Assembly (NCBI RefSeq): GCF_001659605.2
Contig: NC_035161.2
Location: forward strand, 8,336,638 to 8,400,637
Direction of reading: 5' to 3'
DNA length: 64,000 nt
DNA from: Manihot esculenta
Taxonomy: Eukaryota; Streptophyta; Magnoliopsida; Malpighiales; Euphorbiaceae
The notes below the pieces were generated by a model. That model was not told the DNA's origin and did not search any database. It saw only the letters and a list, made by a program, of their open reading frames with translations. The position numbers and the translations under genes were made by a program. Position 1 is the first letter of the stretch, and each line of letters starts with the position of its first letter. Shown in pieces: positions 12,950-25,321 of this stretch.

Positions 12950-13680
12950 CTATCTCTCTCACTCTACTGGTGCCAATGGTTCTGGGTCTAGACACCATTC
13001 CTATATCCCATTCTATTCTCTTAGCAGGTGGTAACCCTGACGGCTTGTTTGGGACAACATCTAAAACTTTTCTCTGGCTGCGGGCACTAAAACGAGTGAT
13101 CTGATTAACTGCTATGCTCTCTGACACAAGCAAGAAACCTCTGATACCCTCTCCTAAACAGTTTAAGAGCCTATAGGGCTGATATCAACTTCCAGGCATC
13201 TCTACACTGTCCCCTCAACAAACTACTTGTGATCCACCCTGATCTCTAAGCCTGACTACTCTGTCTCTGCTATCTAAAGCAATACTATGAGTAGCTAGCC
13301 CATCCACCCCTAGAATGACGTCAAACAATCACTCTAGAACCACTAGGTCAGCTGGAAGGCACCTACTCACAACTAGCACTGAACTCAACTGGCAGACTGA
13401 CTCTGCCGCTGATGGATCACACTTGGGTCTATTGACCCAAAGAGGACATTCTAATCCCAGAAGCTATCAAACCCCTACTCTCTGTGGCTCTCAAGGCACT
13501 AAGGAAAGCGAAAAATCAGAGTCTCTCATAGAAAACACATCAAAACATATGGACGTGAAAAGTACCTGTCACTGCCATGTCCGATGTGTGAGCCTCCGGC
13601 TGCGTCGAAGCGAAGATCCGTGCTGGTACTGATGGACCTTCACCTGGGGAACCTGTGGAAGAAGGAGTGATCTCGCTCCC
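12950..13680 (-). pseudogene. Protease-region pseudogene, copy 2 (element A)
   Basis: This covers the same stretch as copy 1, next to gag as expected for the normal order. The shared run from AGGTGGTAACCCTGACGGCTT near 13025 through GTGATCTCGCT near 13670 is recognisably parallel to 11954-12640 and to element B 60175-60850. The part that would hold the D-x-G active site, near 13520-13560, is lost. Confidence 0.65.
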
Positions 13681-14935
13681 TCTGCCTTTGCCCAGCGCCA
13701 TGGCTAGGGCTCCTGGCTGAGCCACTCTGTCTGAAGCTATCTGCTGGGACTGTGTTATCAAAGTCGCGGTGGAACACTCACGTGCTATGTGCCCGTCCTG
13801 TTCGCACCTGAAACATGCTGTTGTCCCTACTAGACAGACTCCCTTGTGCCTCCTACTGCACCTCATACATCTAGAACAATCCCAACCAGAACTCGAGCCA
13901 TCGCTAAAACCCATACTAGACTTAAACCTTTTCCAGAACTTTTTTTTTCTTTGACCCTTTCAGGCCTCTAACTTTCTTTTTACTCTTTGTGGCAGCTTCG
14001 CCCAGAGGGAAAAGATCAATATTCTCTGGGTATTTCTCTACACTCTTATTTTCTGTCTGCCTTAGCTGCTCAAATTCACTCTCCTTACGCTCCCTTGAGC
14101 TATCTGGAAAAGCCCATCCTGCAAACTCTGTAGCAAACTGCTCCCAGGATAAGCTTTCTACCCTCGGGTCCACATACTAGTTGAACCATTCCCTTGCCTT
14201 CTTACATTTCAATGTGACCCCTGCCATCTGAATGGCTCTACTCTCACTAGCTCCCAACTCATCAGTTATCATCTTGACCGTTCTGAGATACTCAAAAGGG
14301 TCATCACCTGTCTCAAATTTGGGAACATCCAACCTCAAATAGTCTGTCATCTGTACCATACTTCCTCCAGGTGAACTAGGCTTAGGTGTTTGGACAACTG
14401 GGGCTACTGGTTCTACTGGTGGTGGAGGAGGTGTAACATGCCCTGAGTTAGGGTTTACTGAACTTGGATAACCAAAGAAGGGTGGGAACATGGTATACTG
14501 TGGATATGGCGGTGGATATGACGGGTAGAAGGAAGGATAAGGCAGAAAGGTGGGATATGGGTTATACTTAGGACACTCCGATATACCACCCATTAGGTAC
14601 TCTGCCCCTCACGGGTAGGGTGGATACTGAGGTGGAACAAATCTCGAGGCCTGAGTGCCTCCTTGAGACTCACCCATATCTCCTCCCAACCTACTCATGC
14701 CAAAGCTACCATCTCTGCTTTGCTCATCCTCCTCTACTTCCCTCATATCCCCTGACATACCACTCTGAATAACTCCCCTTCTACTCTCATCAACAGACCT
14801 TCTAGGGTCCCTTGATGTACCTTCTCCGCTTAATCTATCTGATGTTGCCCTTTGCAGGACGAGGAGATGGGCATCCATATCCTCATTCTCCGGTGGAGCT
14901 CCTGTCAATCTAGCAGATCGACGAGTTCCTCTCAT
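13540..14935 (-). pseudogene. Broken gag of element A
   Basis: Gag packages the element RNA. The start MRGTRRSARLTGAPPEN at 14935 matches the start of element B gag. In-frame stops fall at 14606-14608 and 14174-14176. A frameshift with loss of roughly 80 codons occurs near 13920 compared with element B. The CCHC zinc knuckle CFRCEQDGHIAREC survives at about 13770-13815, with its C, C, H and C positions intact. Non-functional. Confidence 0.85.
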
Positions 14936-15210
14936 TCTGTCTCTGCAAGCACAACATCACACAAAAAATCAAATGATCCATGTGAGAACACATGAATCCA
15001 CAACACATATATAACATATCAATAATGCACATGCATCTCATCATGGCATTCCACATCATCATGCAAGACAGGACTCCACATCCTATCCTAGTGGACATGA
15101 TTTTACCTATTGTGCTTACCCTCCTATATAAGACAATACCTCTTTCCGATGTGGGATATCTCTAGTCCTTGAACAAACATGCTCAACACACCGTACTCTT
15201 GAGGCCCTAT

Positions 15211-15222
15211 GCTCTGATACCA
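15211..15222 (-). other. Primer-binding site, initiator tRNA-Met type (element A)
   Basis: The minus strand reads TGGTATCAGAGC three bases inside the 5' LTR. This is the complement of the 3' end of plant initiator tRNA-Met, the standard primer of chromoviruses. Confidence 0.9.
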
Positions 15223-15225
15223 ATC

Positions 15226-17492
15226 TGTAACAGTCCGAAAATCAGTACCCCTCTGTAACGGTCCGAACCATCACTGGTACTAGGATCCAGATCGGCTTAA
15301 GGCCGCCGGAACCCGTAGCAAGCCGACTATACTCTCTGTGTACCTGATAAATCCCATACATGATCAACAATACTCAACAATCCTGTAAAACTCTCCAGGC
15401 TTAACTACTGCTACTCAGATATGCCAATCTGTAATGGCCCTCAGGGCCTATACCAGTGACTACTATCTGTTGTGGGTCAAGGGATTGAAACCCTTTTAAT
15501 CTGTAACACAATCTACTGGTATCTCATTAAAGCCATACATTAAGCCTGATACACACATTTCTCATCAAGAAACGTAAAACAGGATTCATGTACAAGGGAT
15601 TAATCATACATTGCACTAAAGCAAAGACACTAGGGAAAGCACAAGTCTATCCAGTATATGACATACATTCCATTACAACTAATCTGTTAATTACATCATG
15701 TCCACTTCGCTATTACAAACATACATTCATGCATATCTTTCTTTATTCTTGTTGACTCTGACCTCCCATAGCTATCTCAGAACCTGCAAAACTGGGGTTA
15801 AGGGAGTGGGATGAGCTCTATAGCCCAGTGAGGAGGAACAATAAAACAATTCATTCATTACATATTTTCATGAAATGCATCACATCACAAACATATCATC
15901 TCACGGATGAACTTGTCACCAATAGCCCTCTACTACATGTCATAATATGTCCTGCTGTGCCAAGGAGACTAGGTCATCACCTGGACTTCTCTTATCTGTC
16001 TCATATCATAACATGTCCCACTATGCCAAGGAGACTAGGTCATCACCTGGACTTCTCTGATCTCTGATCTGACAGGCTGTCTGTCTAACTCATAGTACCA
16101 GGAGCGACCTGGACTATCCAGGAGCGACCTGGTATGGCTATCTCATGCCATATCTCATCTGATCTCATAGTATCTCTGACTATATCAAGGGCTAAGGATC
16201 ATCCAACATTCATCCATACAAATATCATCTTCTGCAATGCATCATATTCGTGGATTCTAATGCAACACAACTTAATACATAACATGGCATTTTATGATGC
16301 ATGAATCATGCTAGAAACGTGTCATTTCTTAAGTAAAATATGAAGTTTAGTTCCACTCACCTGTAGCCACTGCTTGGCTAACTCAGGGCTACCTCTAACT
16401 CTGAAGCAGCTACTACTGCTAAACACCTCGGTTCCTCGGGTCCAATCCTACAATGGAGGACGCAAATGAGGCACCAAACATACTCTATGCAACTGATAAA
16501 CAACTCCCCAAAACCCCTCTAGAACGCCTCAAAACATGCATGCAAAACAAGCAAAGGAAGACTGGACAGGGCACCTTCGGCAGCACCTTCGGCGGCCGAA
16601 TGTCTCCTCCAGAGACGAAAGTCGGGCATGTTCGGCGGCCGAATCCTCCTTCGGCTGCCGAACCTGAGTTCCTCCAAAACTCAGCTTCGTGCACAAAGAC
16701 GCCTCCCACACCTTCCAATCCTTCCCAACATGCATCCAACCTCTCTAACTCATCCATATCTCAAAACAACAAGCATATAGGAGCTTAAGACAACTTAAAC
16801 TCCAACAAACAAGCTCAACAAGCAAACATAAAGTATAAAGGGTCCATAAACCCTAATATGCACAACTCATGCCAACTCAAGCATTAACTCCCCTTCCCTT
16901 CATAAAACGTATAGAAAACAGTATAAAAATCAAGGATCTCCACTTATCTCTTGAGGAACAAAGGCTGGTGTGATCCAAACTCGAAGATATGGAGATCCAA
17001 GCTCCAAACTCCTCCAAGCTTTCAAACTCTTCAAAAACACTTAAAACTTACTTAAAACTTATTTAACTTTGAAAGATTTAATGAAAAAACCATGAAAACA
17101 ATCCAAGGAGATCAAGAACTCACCTAGGCCAGAAAGAGAGAAGAATCCTCCTCTTTTTTCTGGACTCGGTGCCCTTTATAGATGAACAACCGCCTCAGCT
17201 TCGACAGCCGAATCGCATGCAAAACCATGCAACGTTCGGCGGCCGAACTCAGACTTTCGGGGGCCGAATCTCGGGCACTTTCGACGGCCGAACTTTACCT
17301 TCGGCGGCCGAACATGGCAAAATGCCTCCTTGGCCTTTTCTCTTCAAAACTTAATCCATTTCCATTCTAAACCTTTAAAACACTCGAAAACATTTTAGAA
17401 AACCTTTCTCTTACCCTTCTAGAAACGTCTGACATTCTCGCATTCCATCGGACGGTAGGAATTCCGATGTCTAAATCTAGACGGGTATTACA
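15226..17492 (-). repeat. 5' LTR of element A
   Basis: 2267 bp, the same length as the 3' LTR. Five U3 dyads lie at 17200, 17235, 17256, 17280 and 17300, with the same spacing as in the 3' LTR (35, 21, 24, 20). The TATA box follows at about 17174-17183. A downstream dyad cluster is near 16589-16663. Several dyads are perfect here but mutated in the 3' copy, or the reverse. Confidence 0.93.
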
Positions 17493-18996
17493 ATTATTAT
17501 ATGATAAACGTATAGCGAATTATTATTACTATTTAATTATAATATTATTATATTAATATTTATTTAAAAAATAATTAAATTTTTTATTATTAAATAAATA
17601 TATACAGTATAACTGAATTATCTTTATATATTTAATATAACATAATATTAATTATATAATACAAAAATTATATAATTTCAGTAATTTTTTATTTAAAAAT
17701 TAATAATAAAATATATTAAAAATTATAAAAGATATTTACTATTATAAAAATATAATATAAATAATGTAATATAAATATATTATTATAATATATTAATAAT
17801 TAAAAAAATAAAAAAATTAAACAAAGTGGCGTCAAATCCAAAAACGAAACAGGAGAAAATTATTTTTTAATTTTAAAATATAATGTAATTAATGGATTCC
17901 TCTTTCCAATTTTTAAAATTTAATATTTTTTTATCTAAAATTTTATTCTGTTAAAATTAGGTATCTCTCCATTAAAAATATCATTAATAATAAAAAAATT
18001 ATTAAATTATTTTTTCTAGAACCCACTTTAATCTCTAAAATTTAATTTTTATAAATTTATAGATCTTTATTTTAAAGAATTGAAGAAAAAAAAATATATT
18101 TTTATCCTTAAAATATTACATCATTAACAAATTTATCCTTTTATTTTTCAAATTCAATACTTTAGCTTTTGAAATTTAATTTCATCAAAATTCAAAGAAA
18201 GAAAATCTCAAATTCAATCTCAATCTTCATAAATAAATAAAAATTTTAATAAATTTAATATTTAAATTCAGCAAAAATAATAAAAATTAAAATATATAAA
18301 ATTTAAATTATTAAAAATAAAAAGTTAAAACTCAATAAAAATTATTTTTTTGATATCATTCGATTTAATCACCGTTTGTCATTTGAAAAATTTATTAAAA
18401 TATTTTTAACATTTTAAAAATTTTACTAATTAATATTTTCGTTAATTTTAATCGTTAAATATTATAAAAAAAATTAAAATATCCTTGATATGGAGGAACT
18501 GATTAATAAATATTTTAATAATTTAAGAAATCAACTAATAATTTTTTTTAAATTATAGGACTAAATAATTTATTATTTAGTGATAAAATTAATAAAAAAA
18601 TTAATTAGTAGACGTTTAAAAATATTATAAATATTTTAATATATTTTTTAAAATTAACAAATTAAATAGTAAATTTTTTTATATTATAAAAATTAAAATA
18701 ATAATTTTTTATTTTATTATTAATAAGAATATTTTTAAGATTATTTCTTGCTTTGCCACGCAAAAATCATTAATTTAATCAAAAATTTTTATGGAGAAAT
18801 TTTATTTTGATATAATTAAATTTTAAAAGAAAGTATTAATCTTATTTAAAAAAGAAAGTATTAATTTTAAAATATAAAAATAAATTCATTAATTATAATA
18901 TATTTTAAAAATTAAAAAATAATTTTTTCAAAAAAAAATTTCTAATACTTTTTTAAAAGAAGACCAGAACTTGACCGCTTATAAAGCACAATAAAA
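17493..18996. other. AT-rich intergenic DNA
   Basis: Extremely AT-rich, with many homopolymer and TTAA-type runs. No open frame, RNA gene or clear repeat boundary was seen. Confidence 0.6.
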
Positions 18997-19079
18997 ATGA
19001 AATTTAATTGTCACGTCCATCACGAGGAGGACGTTTCCAGAAGTGATGAGAACATGAAAGAAGGAAAGAAAGCAACAGC

Positions 19080-19192
19080 CACGTGTCAATCAAGTTGCGA
19101 TCATTCGAGTGTTCCCGAGTTGGGTCCAGAATTTTCAAATCCTCTCAACCGTTCTATACACTTCCCACCTCTGTTCCCACTTCCCTATAAAT
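19080..19192 (+). promoter_or_regulatory. Promoter elements of the small HSP gene
   Basis: Seen directly: a G-box CACGTG at 19080-19085, a heat-shock element core GAATTTTC at 19129-19136 (nGAAnnTTCn), a near-HSE TTCCCGAG at 19112-19119, and a TATA box CTATAAAT at 19185-19192. The order G-box, HSE, TATA fits a heat- and stress-induced gene. The TATA box is about 135 bp before the start codon. Confidence 0.65.
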
Positions 19193-19326
19193 TCCCATTC
19201 TTCCCTCCTCGATTGCACCATCAATCATCTGTCAGCAAATCAAGAAAGTCCTCAACACCCTCTGCACACTCGCACAAAAAAAAAAGTTTCATTCTTTTCT
19301 GCTACTACACAAGTTTATAGGGGGCT

Positions 19327-20114
19327 ATGGCTTCTACAACTCTGTCTTGGTCAGCTGCTCCTTTGGTGTCGAAGAAACCCATTAACACTCCAACTAAAGG
19401 AACCATTCCTTGCTCATTGAGCTTCCCACAGAGAGGTTCCAACTCTGTTCGACCTTCACGGCTGTCTTTTGTGAGAGCTCAGGCAGCAGGAGATAACAAG
19501 GACACATCCGTGGATGTGCAAGTCAATCCTCAGAGTAGCCAAGGCACAGCAGTTGAAAAAAGACCTAGGAGGCAGCTGGCCGTTGATGTCTCACCTTTCG
19601 GTAAGTCTTTCTTTATCAATTCGGTAGAGAAATTTGAGGGTTTTTGGATCGGATGATGACTTGAAACTTCATCTTGGTTACAGGTTTGTTGGATCCATTG
19701 TCTCCGATGAGGACAATGCGTCAAATGATGGACACAATGGACAGGATATTTGAGGATGCGATGACACTGCCTGGAAGCAGAAGCAGAACAGTAGGAGAAG
19801 TACGAGCACCATGGGACATCAAAGAAGATGAAAACGAGTTCAAGCTGAGGTTCGACATGCCAGGACTCTCAAAGGAGGACGTGAAGGTGTTTGTGGAGGA
19901 AGATGTGCTTGTTATTAAGGGTGAACATAAAAACGAAGAAGGTGGAGAGGATTCATGGGCTAGCAGAAGTCTGAGTTCTTACGATACACGTCTTAAACTC
20001 CCAGATAACTGCGAGAAAGATAGAATCAAGGCGGAGTTGAAGAATGGAGTTCTGTTCATTTCCATTCCTAAAACCAAAGTGGAACGCAAGGTGATTGATG
20101 TAGAAATCCAGTAA
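19327..20114 (+). CDS. HSP21: Chloroplast small heat-shock protein (HSP21 type)
   Basis: Small HSPs bind unfolding proteins; this class protects thylakoid proteins during heat. Two exons, 19327-19600 and 19684-20114, joined in phase 1 by an 83-bp GT-AG intron, give 234 residues. The first ~50 residues are Ser/Thr-rich with basic residues ([18 protein letters not shown]), typical of a chloroplast transit peptide, with a likely cleavage region near [10 protein letters not shown] methionine-rich amphipathic helix (Met at 100, 103, 106, 107, 110) is the signature of plastid HSP21. The alpha-crystallin domain runs from about residue 131 ([11 protein letters not shown]) to GVLFISIPK, ending VIDVEIQ. 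Length and intron position fit the family. Confidence 0.95.
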
Positions 20115-22019
20115 AGGATTGATGCAGATGATCGAAGATGCTTAACTATATAGATGAGTGTCTTTGGCTTTCAAGAGTGTGGAGTTGTTGCTATGTGTAT
20201 AAAACGATGCGTTTGGAAATATGTATAATTAATCAGAAATAACATCACCTTGCTATGAAAAGCCTGTGAAGATAAAGAAGTAATGCAGAATTCTACTCTT
20301 TTATTCAAAATAATTAAATTAAGAAAAAGTTATTATATAATTTTTATAGCAACTATAAACTCGCTTACTAATTTTTTAATTTAAAAAAAAATATTAAAAT
20401 ATTTTTAATAATTAATGAGATTAAATAGTAATTAAATTATATATACAATTGAATAATTATGTAACTTAATTTGTTTTAAAAATTTAAATAGTTAAATTTT
20501 ATTTTAGACATTTAACTGTGAATAAATTTGTGTGAGTTAATTTGAGAGATTTTAAATTTTTTTTGAAATTTTATTTTTATTTTTTGTAAAAAAAATTTTA
20601 TTTCAGAAAAGAAATCTTATTTCAGAAAATTTTCCAAACCGTTTGAAAATTTGTGCATCGTTTGAATAATAAAATAAATCAAAACCGTAAAACCCATTAT
20701 AAACCAAAAATTTTATTTTTTTTAAAATTTTTGTGATATCATTTACGCTAGTTAGGCTGGGCAGGGCAGGGTGTTACTAATTCACTTTATATTTAAAATT
20801 ATACCCTTTCCAAACAGAAGTAAAGAGTGATTATAATTTAATTCAGTAGTCTAGTAAAATTTTACCTAAATTTAAAAATTTTAAAAAACCACTTATTTAG
20901 TTTTGCAATCTTAAAAAATAAATAAATTAATTTTTGTTATGAGAATTACAGTTAAATTATTATTATTTTATCATAAAATTTATAATTTAATGTGAAAGTA
21001 TTGTCGTTATTAATAAGTCGATTATTATATTTTTTTAAAATTTATTAAAATATTTTTAATTTTTTTTTATTAATAAAATAATTCATTCCTCTATTTTTAT
21101 TGTTAAAAATATAATTTAATTTGCTTTTTCTTTTTCTTCTTTAAAGAAGAGAAGGAGACAATTCTTTTCCTTTTTTTCTTCTTCATTATCATCATTTTTA
21201 TTTTGTTGATAGAGAAAAATGATAAGGACATTTAATAGATTTGAGAAAAGATAAAAATGTTTTAATAGATCTGAAAAAAAAATTTTAATAAATTTCTAAA
21301 AATATAGGAACTGACTTTTTAATAATAACAAGGAACTAAATAAGAGATTTTATTTGAGAGAAAAATTATATTTTAAAATTTTTTTCTTTTTATCTCTAAT
21401 ATATTTTTAACAGAAAAAGAAACGAAAGAACTATTTCGTTGACGAAAAAAAATATAAGGACGTTTTAATAGATTTTTGAAAATATATGTATTGACTTATT
21501 AATAATAACAATATTTAAGGATTAAATAATAAATTTTTCATTAATTTATCATATGTAAACTAAATTGTTGAGATGCGCAAAATTATATGGATTTAATTTC
21601 AAATGAAATGAATGATTTTAATTATATCTCTCACAGTAAAACTAATAATATTGTTTTTTTTTAAATATAAATACTGATATGCGAGATTTAAAAAATTACA
21701 AAAACTAATTTGTAATTTACCCAATCTAAGTTTGATCAAAATTAGAAAGTAAAAGAAATTATAAAATTTTATTTTTGAATCTCCTAAACCTTAATTGGAA
21801 AACATTAATTTCTCTACTTAAAATTAGCTAAAACGATCCTCGGACGGTATGAGATGTTCTAAAGTTAGAAAAGGCATGAAATTCAGAACTTGTATGAGCT
21901 TTCAGAATTACACGAGACCTTTCTCCAGTTACATGAATTAATTTTACATGTTAGCCAAAATAGGAGAAAAATCGAATTCCCCATAAACTATACAATCAAG
22001 TTCAGCTTCATCATTCTCA
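20115..22019. other. HSP21 3' UTR and AT-rich intergenic DNA
   Basis: The first ~200 bases are the 3' UTR of the small HSP gene. The remainder is AT-rich with no coding or RNA signal. A short GC-rich patch (GGCTGGGCAGGGCAGGG) occurs near 20755-20771. The last ~150 bases are the 3' side of the minus-strand PADRE gene. Confidence 0.5.
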
Positions 22020-22478
22020 TCATTCTGGAATCGTCTCCAGCTTTGGCTTCCAATTTCTTGGAGAATCAAGAGAAAAACTTGTCCTCTCAAGCCTCGAAAG
22101 AACCAGCTCTTCAACAGAAACCTGGTTTCTAAGTAACTGCTCAAGCTGTTGCTTTGTAATAACCACTTTGATCCTCTTCACACCACCTGCTGTTTCAGCA
22201 GCAGAAATACTTCCAGCTGAGCTCAAAGATGGCAGAATGTAGTAAACTTGCCCCAACTTAAGCTCATGATCAAGGGGAAGATGCTCTGTGGCTTCTTTTG
22301 ACAGACCAATACCTAACCCAGAAAAGTTCACCAATACATCCTTAACAAGAACTGGAGAGCTGAATTCTATTATCTTCCCATCTGTCTTCACAACAAAAAC
22401 TTTGCCCTGAGTGGCTTCGTCCACGCCAGCAGGAGCAGGAACTCTGCTGGGTCTGCAAGAAGCTAAGCAATTGCCCAT
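22020..22478 (-). CDS. PADRE (DUF4228) domain protein
   Basis: Single-exon gene of 152 residues. The start at 22478 gives MGNCLASC: Gly2 is a myristoylation site and Cys4/Cys8 are candidate palmitoylation sites, so membrane anchoring is likely. An in-frame start four codons upstream would bury this signal and was rejected. The domain follows the family pattern: VFVVKTDGKIIEFSSPVLVKDVL, then LPLDHELKLGQVYYILP, then a C-terminal KVVITKQQLEQLL stretch. PADRE genes often respond to pathogens and abiotic stress, but the molecular function is not established. A TATATAAAT-type element lies about 40-50 bp upstream on the minus strand. Confidence 0.92.
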   Translation of the reverse strand: MGNCLASCRPSRVPAPAGVDEATQGKVFVVKTDGKIIEFSSPVLVKDVLVNFSGLGIGLSKEATEHLPLDHELKLGQVYYILPSLSSAGSISAAETAGGVKRIKVVITKQQLEQLLRNQVSVEELVLSRLERTSFSLDSPRNWKPKLETIPE

Positions 22479-23499
22479 TTTTTTATGCAAGAATGAAGGG
22501 AGAGAGGATTAAGAAGTTGATTTATATATGTGAGGGACAAATAAAAGATGGGTTTTTCTTTGGTTTGTGTAATGAGTGGAGAGGTAGAAAGAAATGGCAA
22601 ATTGGATTTGGGAAGACAAAAGGAGAGGCAAAAAGCAATTGGCAGCTAAATAATATTGGGCTTTTTGAAAAGAAAGGAAAGGGAAGAGAAGTTTGTCAAA
22701 CACGCATGCAGTGATGGTTGGCTTAATGGATGGTGGAGGCTTGCTTCGCTCTCTTTGTATCTCTGCCTTAAAGATGAATTTACTCGTATACTCTATTTAT
22801 TCCATGTTGAAAACTCTCCAATTGGAACAACAGTCGGAGTTAATTATAAATTATAAAGAAAAAAGCTTCCATGCATAAATGTAGTACAGGTGGCATAAGC
22901 CTACTGGTATGACTCTGCTCTGAAGACTTGGGAGGTAAACAGAGGAAATGGCCAATCGAAACCTTAATGGGTATGGTTGCGAAAATTTTAGTTATAATGA
23001 AGGGATGGCAGTTGGGCGTCTACGGGTAGACAATGGCACCGTTACTGAAAGCGATAAGCGTATGATGATTTAATTGTAGTAGTAGTAGTTAATTATTATA
23101 AAATTTATTATAATAGAATTATAATATGCATGTTAATTTTATGGTACATATATATATATATTTTTTTTTATTTTAACTATTCTATATTCAATAAAACGAT
23201 TTACTCATCATCTTTTTAAATTTTTTTATATAAACGATTAAATGATAATTTATATAATAAAATATTATTTAAAAATTAATAAAATAAAAGTCACCGTCTA
23301 AAATAAATAACACCTGCGTAATTATGATCTAATTAATCAAAAATTTTTAATGGAGAATCAATAAATTTATGTACACTACTCGCTACGTCTAAAGCCATTT
23401 AACTTAGAAAGTTTATACAAAAATTCATTCGTAAAATGTGATATTTCAGTGCTATAAAATATTTCTCAATATTTCTCTTATGGAGATGGAGATTGTAGA
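22479..23499. other. PADRE gene promoter and intergenic DNA
   Basis: Upstream region of the PADRE gene, then AT-rich sequence including a TA repeat near 23148-23162 and a short TAG/GTA run near 23078. No further coding signal was seen. Confidence 0.5.
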
Positions 23500-23890
23500 T
23501 AGCCCAAAGGGAAATGGTATTCCATAAGTAATGTCACAACTTCAATAGTATCACATTCTACATCCAATTGCTAGATCCTAGAGTCCCAACCCAATTTCAT
23601 CCCTAGTAGAACAGCCTATGATTCAGCTCCAAGTACTAAAGTTCGTCCAAAATTTGCACCAAAATCACCTCTCCAAACATCCAGATTATTGTGAAGTAAA
23701 TCACCACCAAATGCATTACTCAATGCCCAAAAGACATAAAACCATCTATATTCAGTTTCAGACGTCCAGAAGAGGGACACATCCAAAATACCCAACGTAC
23801 CGAGCAATTTCAGCAAACACTTTATATGCATTTTTAATCCGATAACTGTAGTGAAAAATTCTCTCGTCAAGCTCTCTTATATTCGGCAGC
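23500..23890 (-). pseudogene. LINE-type RNase H remnant
   Basis: The minus-strand translation contains, in order, FGANFGRTLVLGAES, a stop, AVLLGMKLGWDSRI, a stop, QLDVECDTIEVVTLL. This is the order of the RNase H-like tail of plant non-LTR retrotransposons (acidic residues in GAE and ECD). Two in-frame stops show it is dead. No 5' part or poly-A tail was identified. Confidence 0.6.
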
Positions 23891-24824
23891 TCATCATTAA
23901 ATACCTAAGTATTCCCTCAGACCAAATAAACCAATAAGTAACTCCAAAAATCAATCAAAAATTTTATAAATAGATTATAAATTACTTTCAACAAATACAG
24001 TTATAAATTGTAATTTTGATATTAACTTTATTTTTAAATGGAGATCGGGAATTGAGGATTGAAAGAACAGAATCTGAAATCTCTCAGATTTTTTCAGATG
24101 CACTTATTATCATATTAAAATTGTGAGTGTAATTTTAATACCGTTATAATTTTATTTTTAAATAGTTTATAGGTGTAATAAAATATTTTTAAAATTTGAA
24201 ATGAAATTGAAAGTTTTCAGATAAAATTTACTTTTTTTTTTTTAGGGAATTGTTGTGTAATTATGACATAAACCTTATGGTTGGGGTGATGTGAATGGGT
24301 GCAAGTGGAAAATGACATAATTAGGCATTTGTTTGATTGCTACTAGAATTGTAGTGGGATCAGTTGTGGTGCTCCCTCCATCCCTCTTATTTATTTATGT
24401 TCATTAACTATCAATATCCTCTCCCTCTTTGAGTTCACACCTACTGGTCCCCTAATTAATTATTGCTTCATTAATTAGTTGTTGATTTATTCACTTTTTT
24501 TTTTAAAAAGTCTGCCTCATATATTAATGGAACGCATCGTTTAATTTAAGAAAAATTACTTTTTAAAAATAAATTTCTTAAAAAATAATTTAATTTAATT
24601 AAAAGAGATAAATTATTTTCTCTGATTTTCCAATAATTTAATTTCAAGAAAATGTCGACAACTAAATAAATAAATTTTTAAAAATAAATGTTTAAAAACA
24701 TTTTTAAACAAGAAAATGTCTATTTTTTAAATTCAAATTATCTAAAATACTATAAAAGATTCATGTTACTTATTATTTGAGATTTAGAAATTATCATAAT
24801 TTTATTTTTAAATAATTTAATTTA
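23891..24824. other. AT-rich intergenic DNA
   Basis: No coding signal. It ends in ATTTA (24820-24824), the left copy of the Tat element target duplication. Confidence 0.6.
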
Positions 24825-25321
24825 TGATGATCTGAGATCCAATAGAATAGGGTTTTACAAGGGTTTATGTATTACAGAATAAGGCTTAAGTTTCCTGAGG
24901 AGAGGACTCCTCTTTTATACATTGTCTTGCTTGCTGGTGACGTGTAAAGGCCTCTCCAGGATTGGGCCACGCGTCTCTGCCATGCGGATTCGGAGGTACT
25001 AGGGTATCAGCCGCCTGCTCCATGCGTAACGACCTCTGATTCTCCTCGTACGTACGTTTAAGCGGATCTGCCAGGCTATCTGGTGAATATTATTCTGGAT
25101 CCTGGGTTGGGCCGAGAGTCGGGCCGGACGCTAGGCCTGAGAGGAGAGAGCATGCTTCGTGTGGGCTGGGTCGTTATGAGTGAAGAAGCTGGGCCGAGCC
25201 CGGTCTTGAAGGTTGAATGAGCCAGGCTTGTTAGGTATATCAGATACGTGGGCCTCTATGTTATGGGCCTTTAGCTGTGGTTAAGCCCCTGGTCCGGGGT
25301 GAAAAAATCCAGCTGTCATCA
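24825..25321 (-). repeat. 3' LTR of the Tat element
   Basis: 497 bp, matching 37713-38209. Flanked on the left by ATTTA. On its right, minus-strand purine-rich GAAGGTGAAGGGG (about 25327-25339) is the polypurine tract. Confidence 0.95.

Larger units (their letters stand above)
8464..17492 (-). mobile_element. Ty3/gypsy chromovirus (Tekay-type) element A, decayed
   Basis: Two direct LTRs of identical length (2267 bp) bound a 4495-bp interior. The LTRs begin TGTAAC and end TTACA. The interior is coded on the minus strand: primer-binding site next to the right LTR, polypurine tract next to the left one. Flanking 5-mers are ATTAC (8459-8463) and ATTAT (17493-17497), an imperfect target duplication. 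The interior keeps gag fragments, two damaged copies of the protease region and part of the reverse transcriptase. RNase H and integrase sequence is missing. The two LTRs differ at roughly 2-3 % of positions by eye, so the insertion is not ancient although the interior is badly damaged. Its relation to element B is shown by gag, PBS, LTR-end motifs and shared dyad repeats. Confidence 0.92.
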
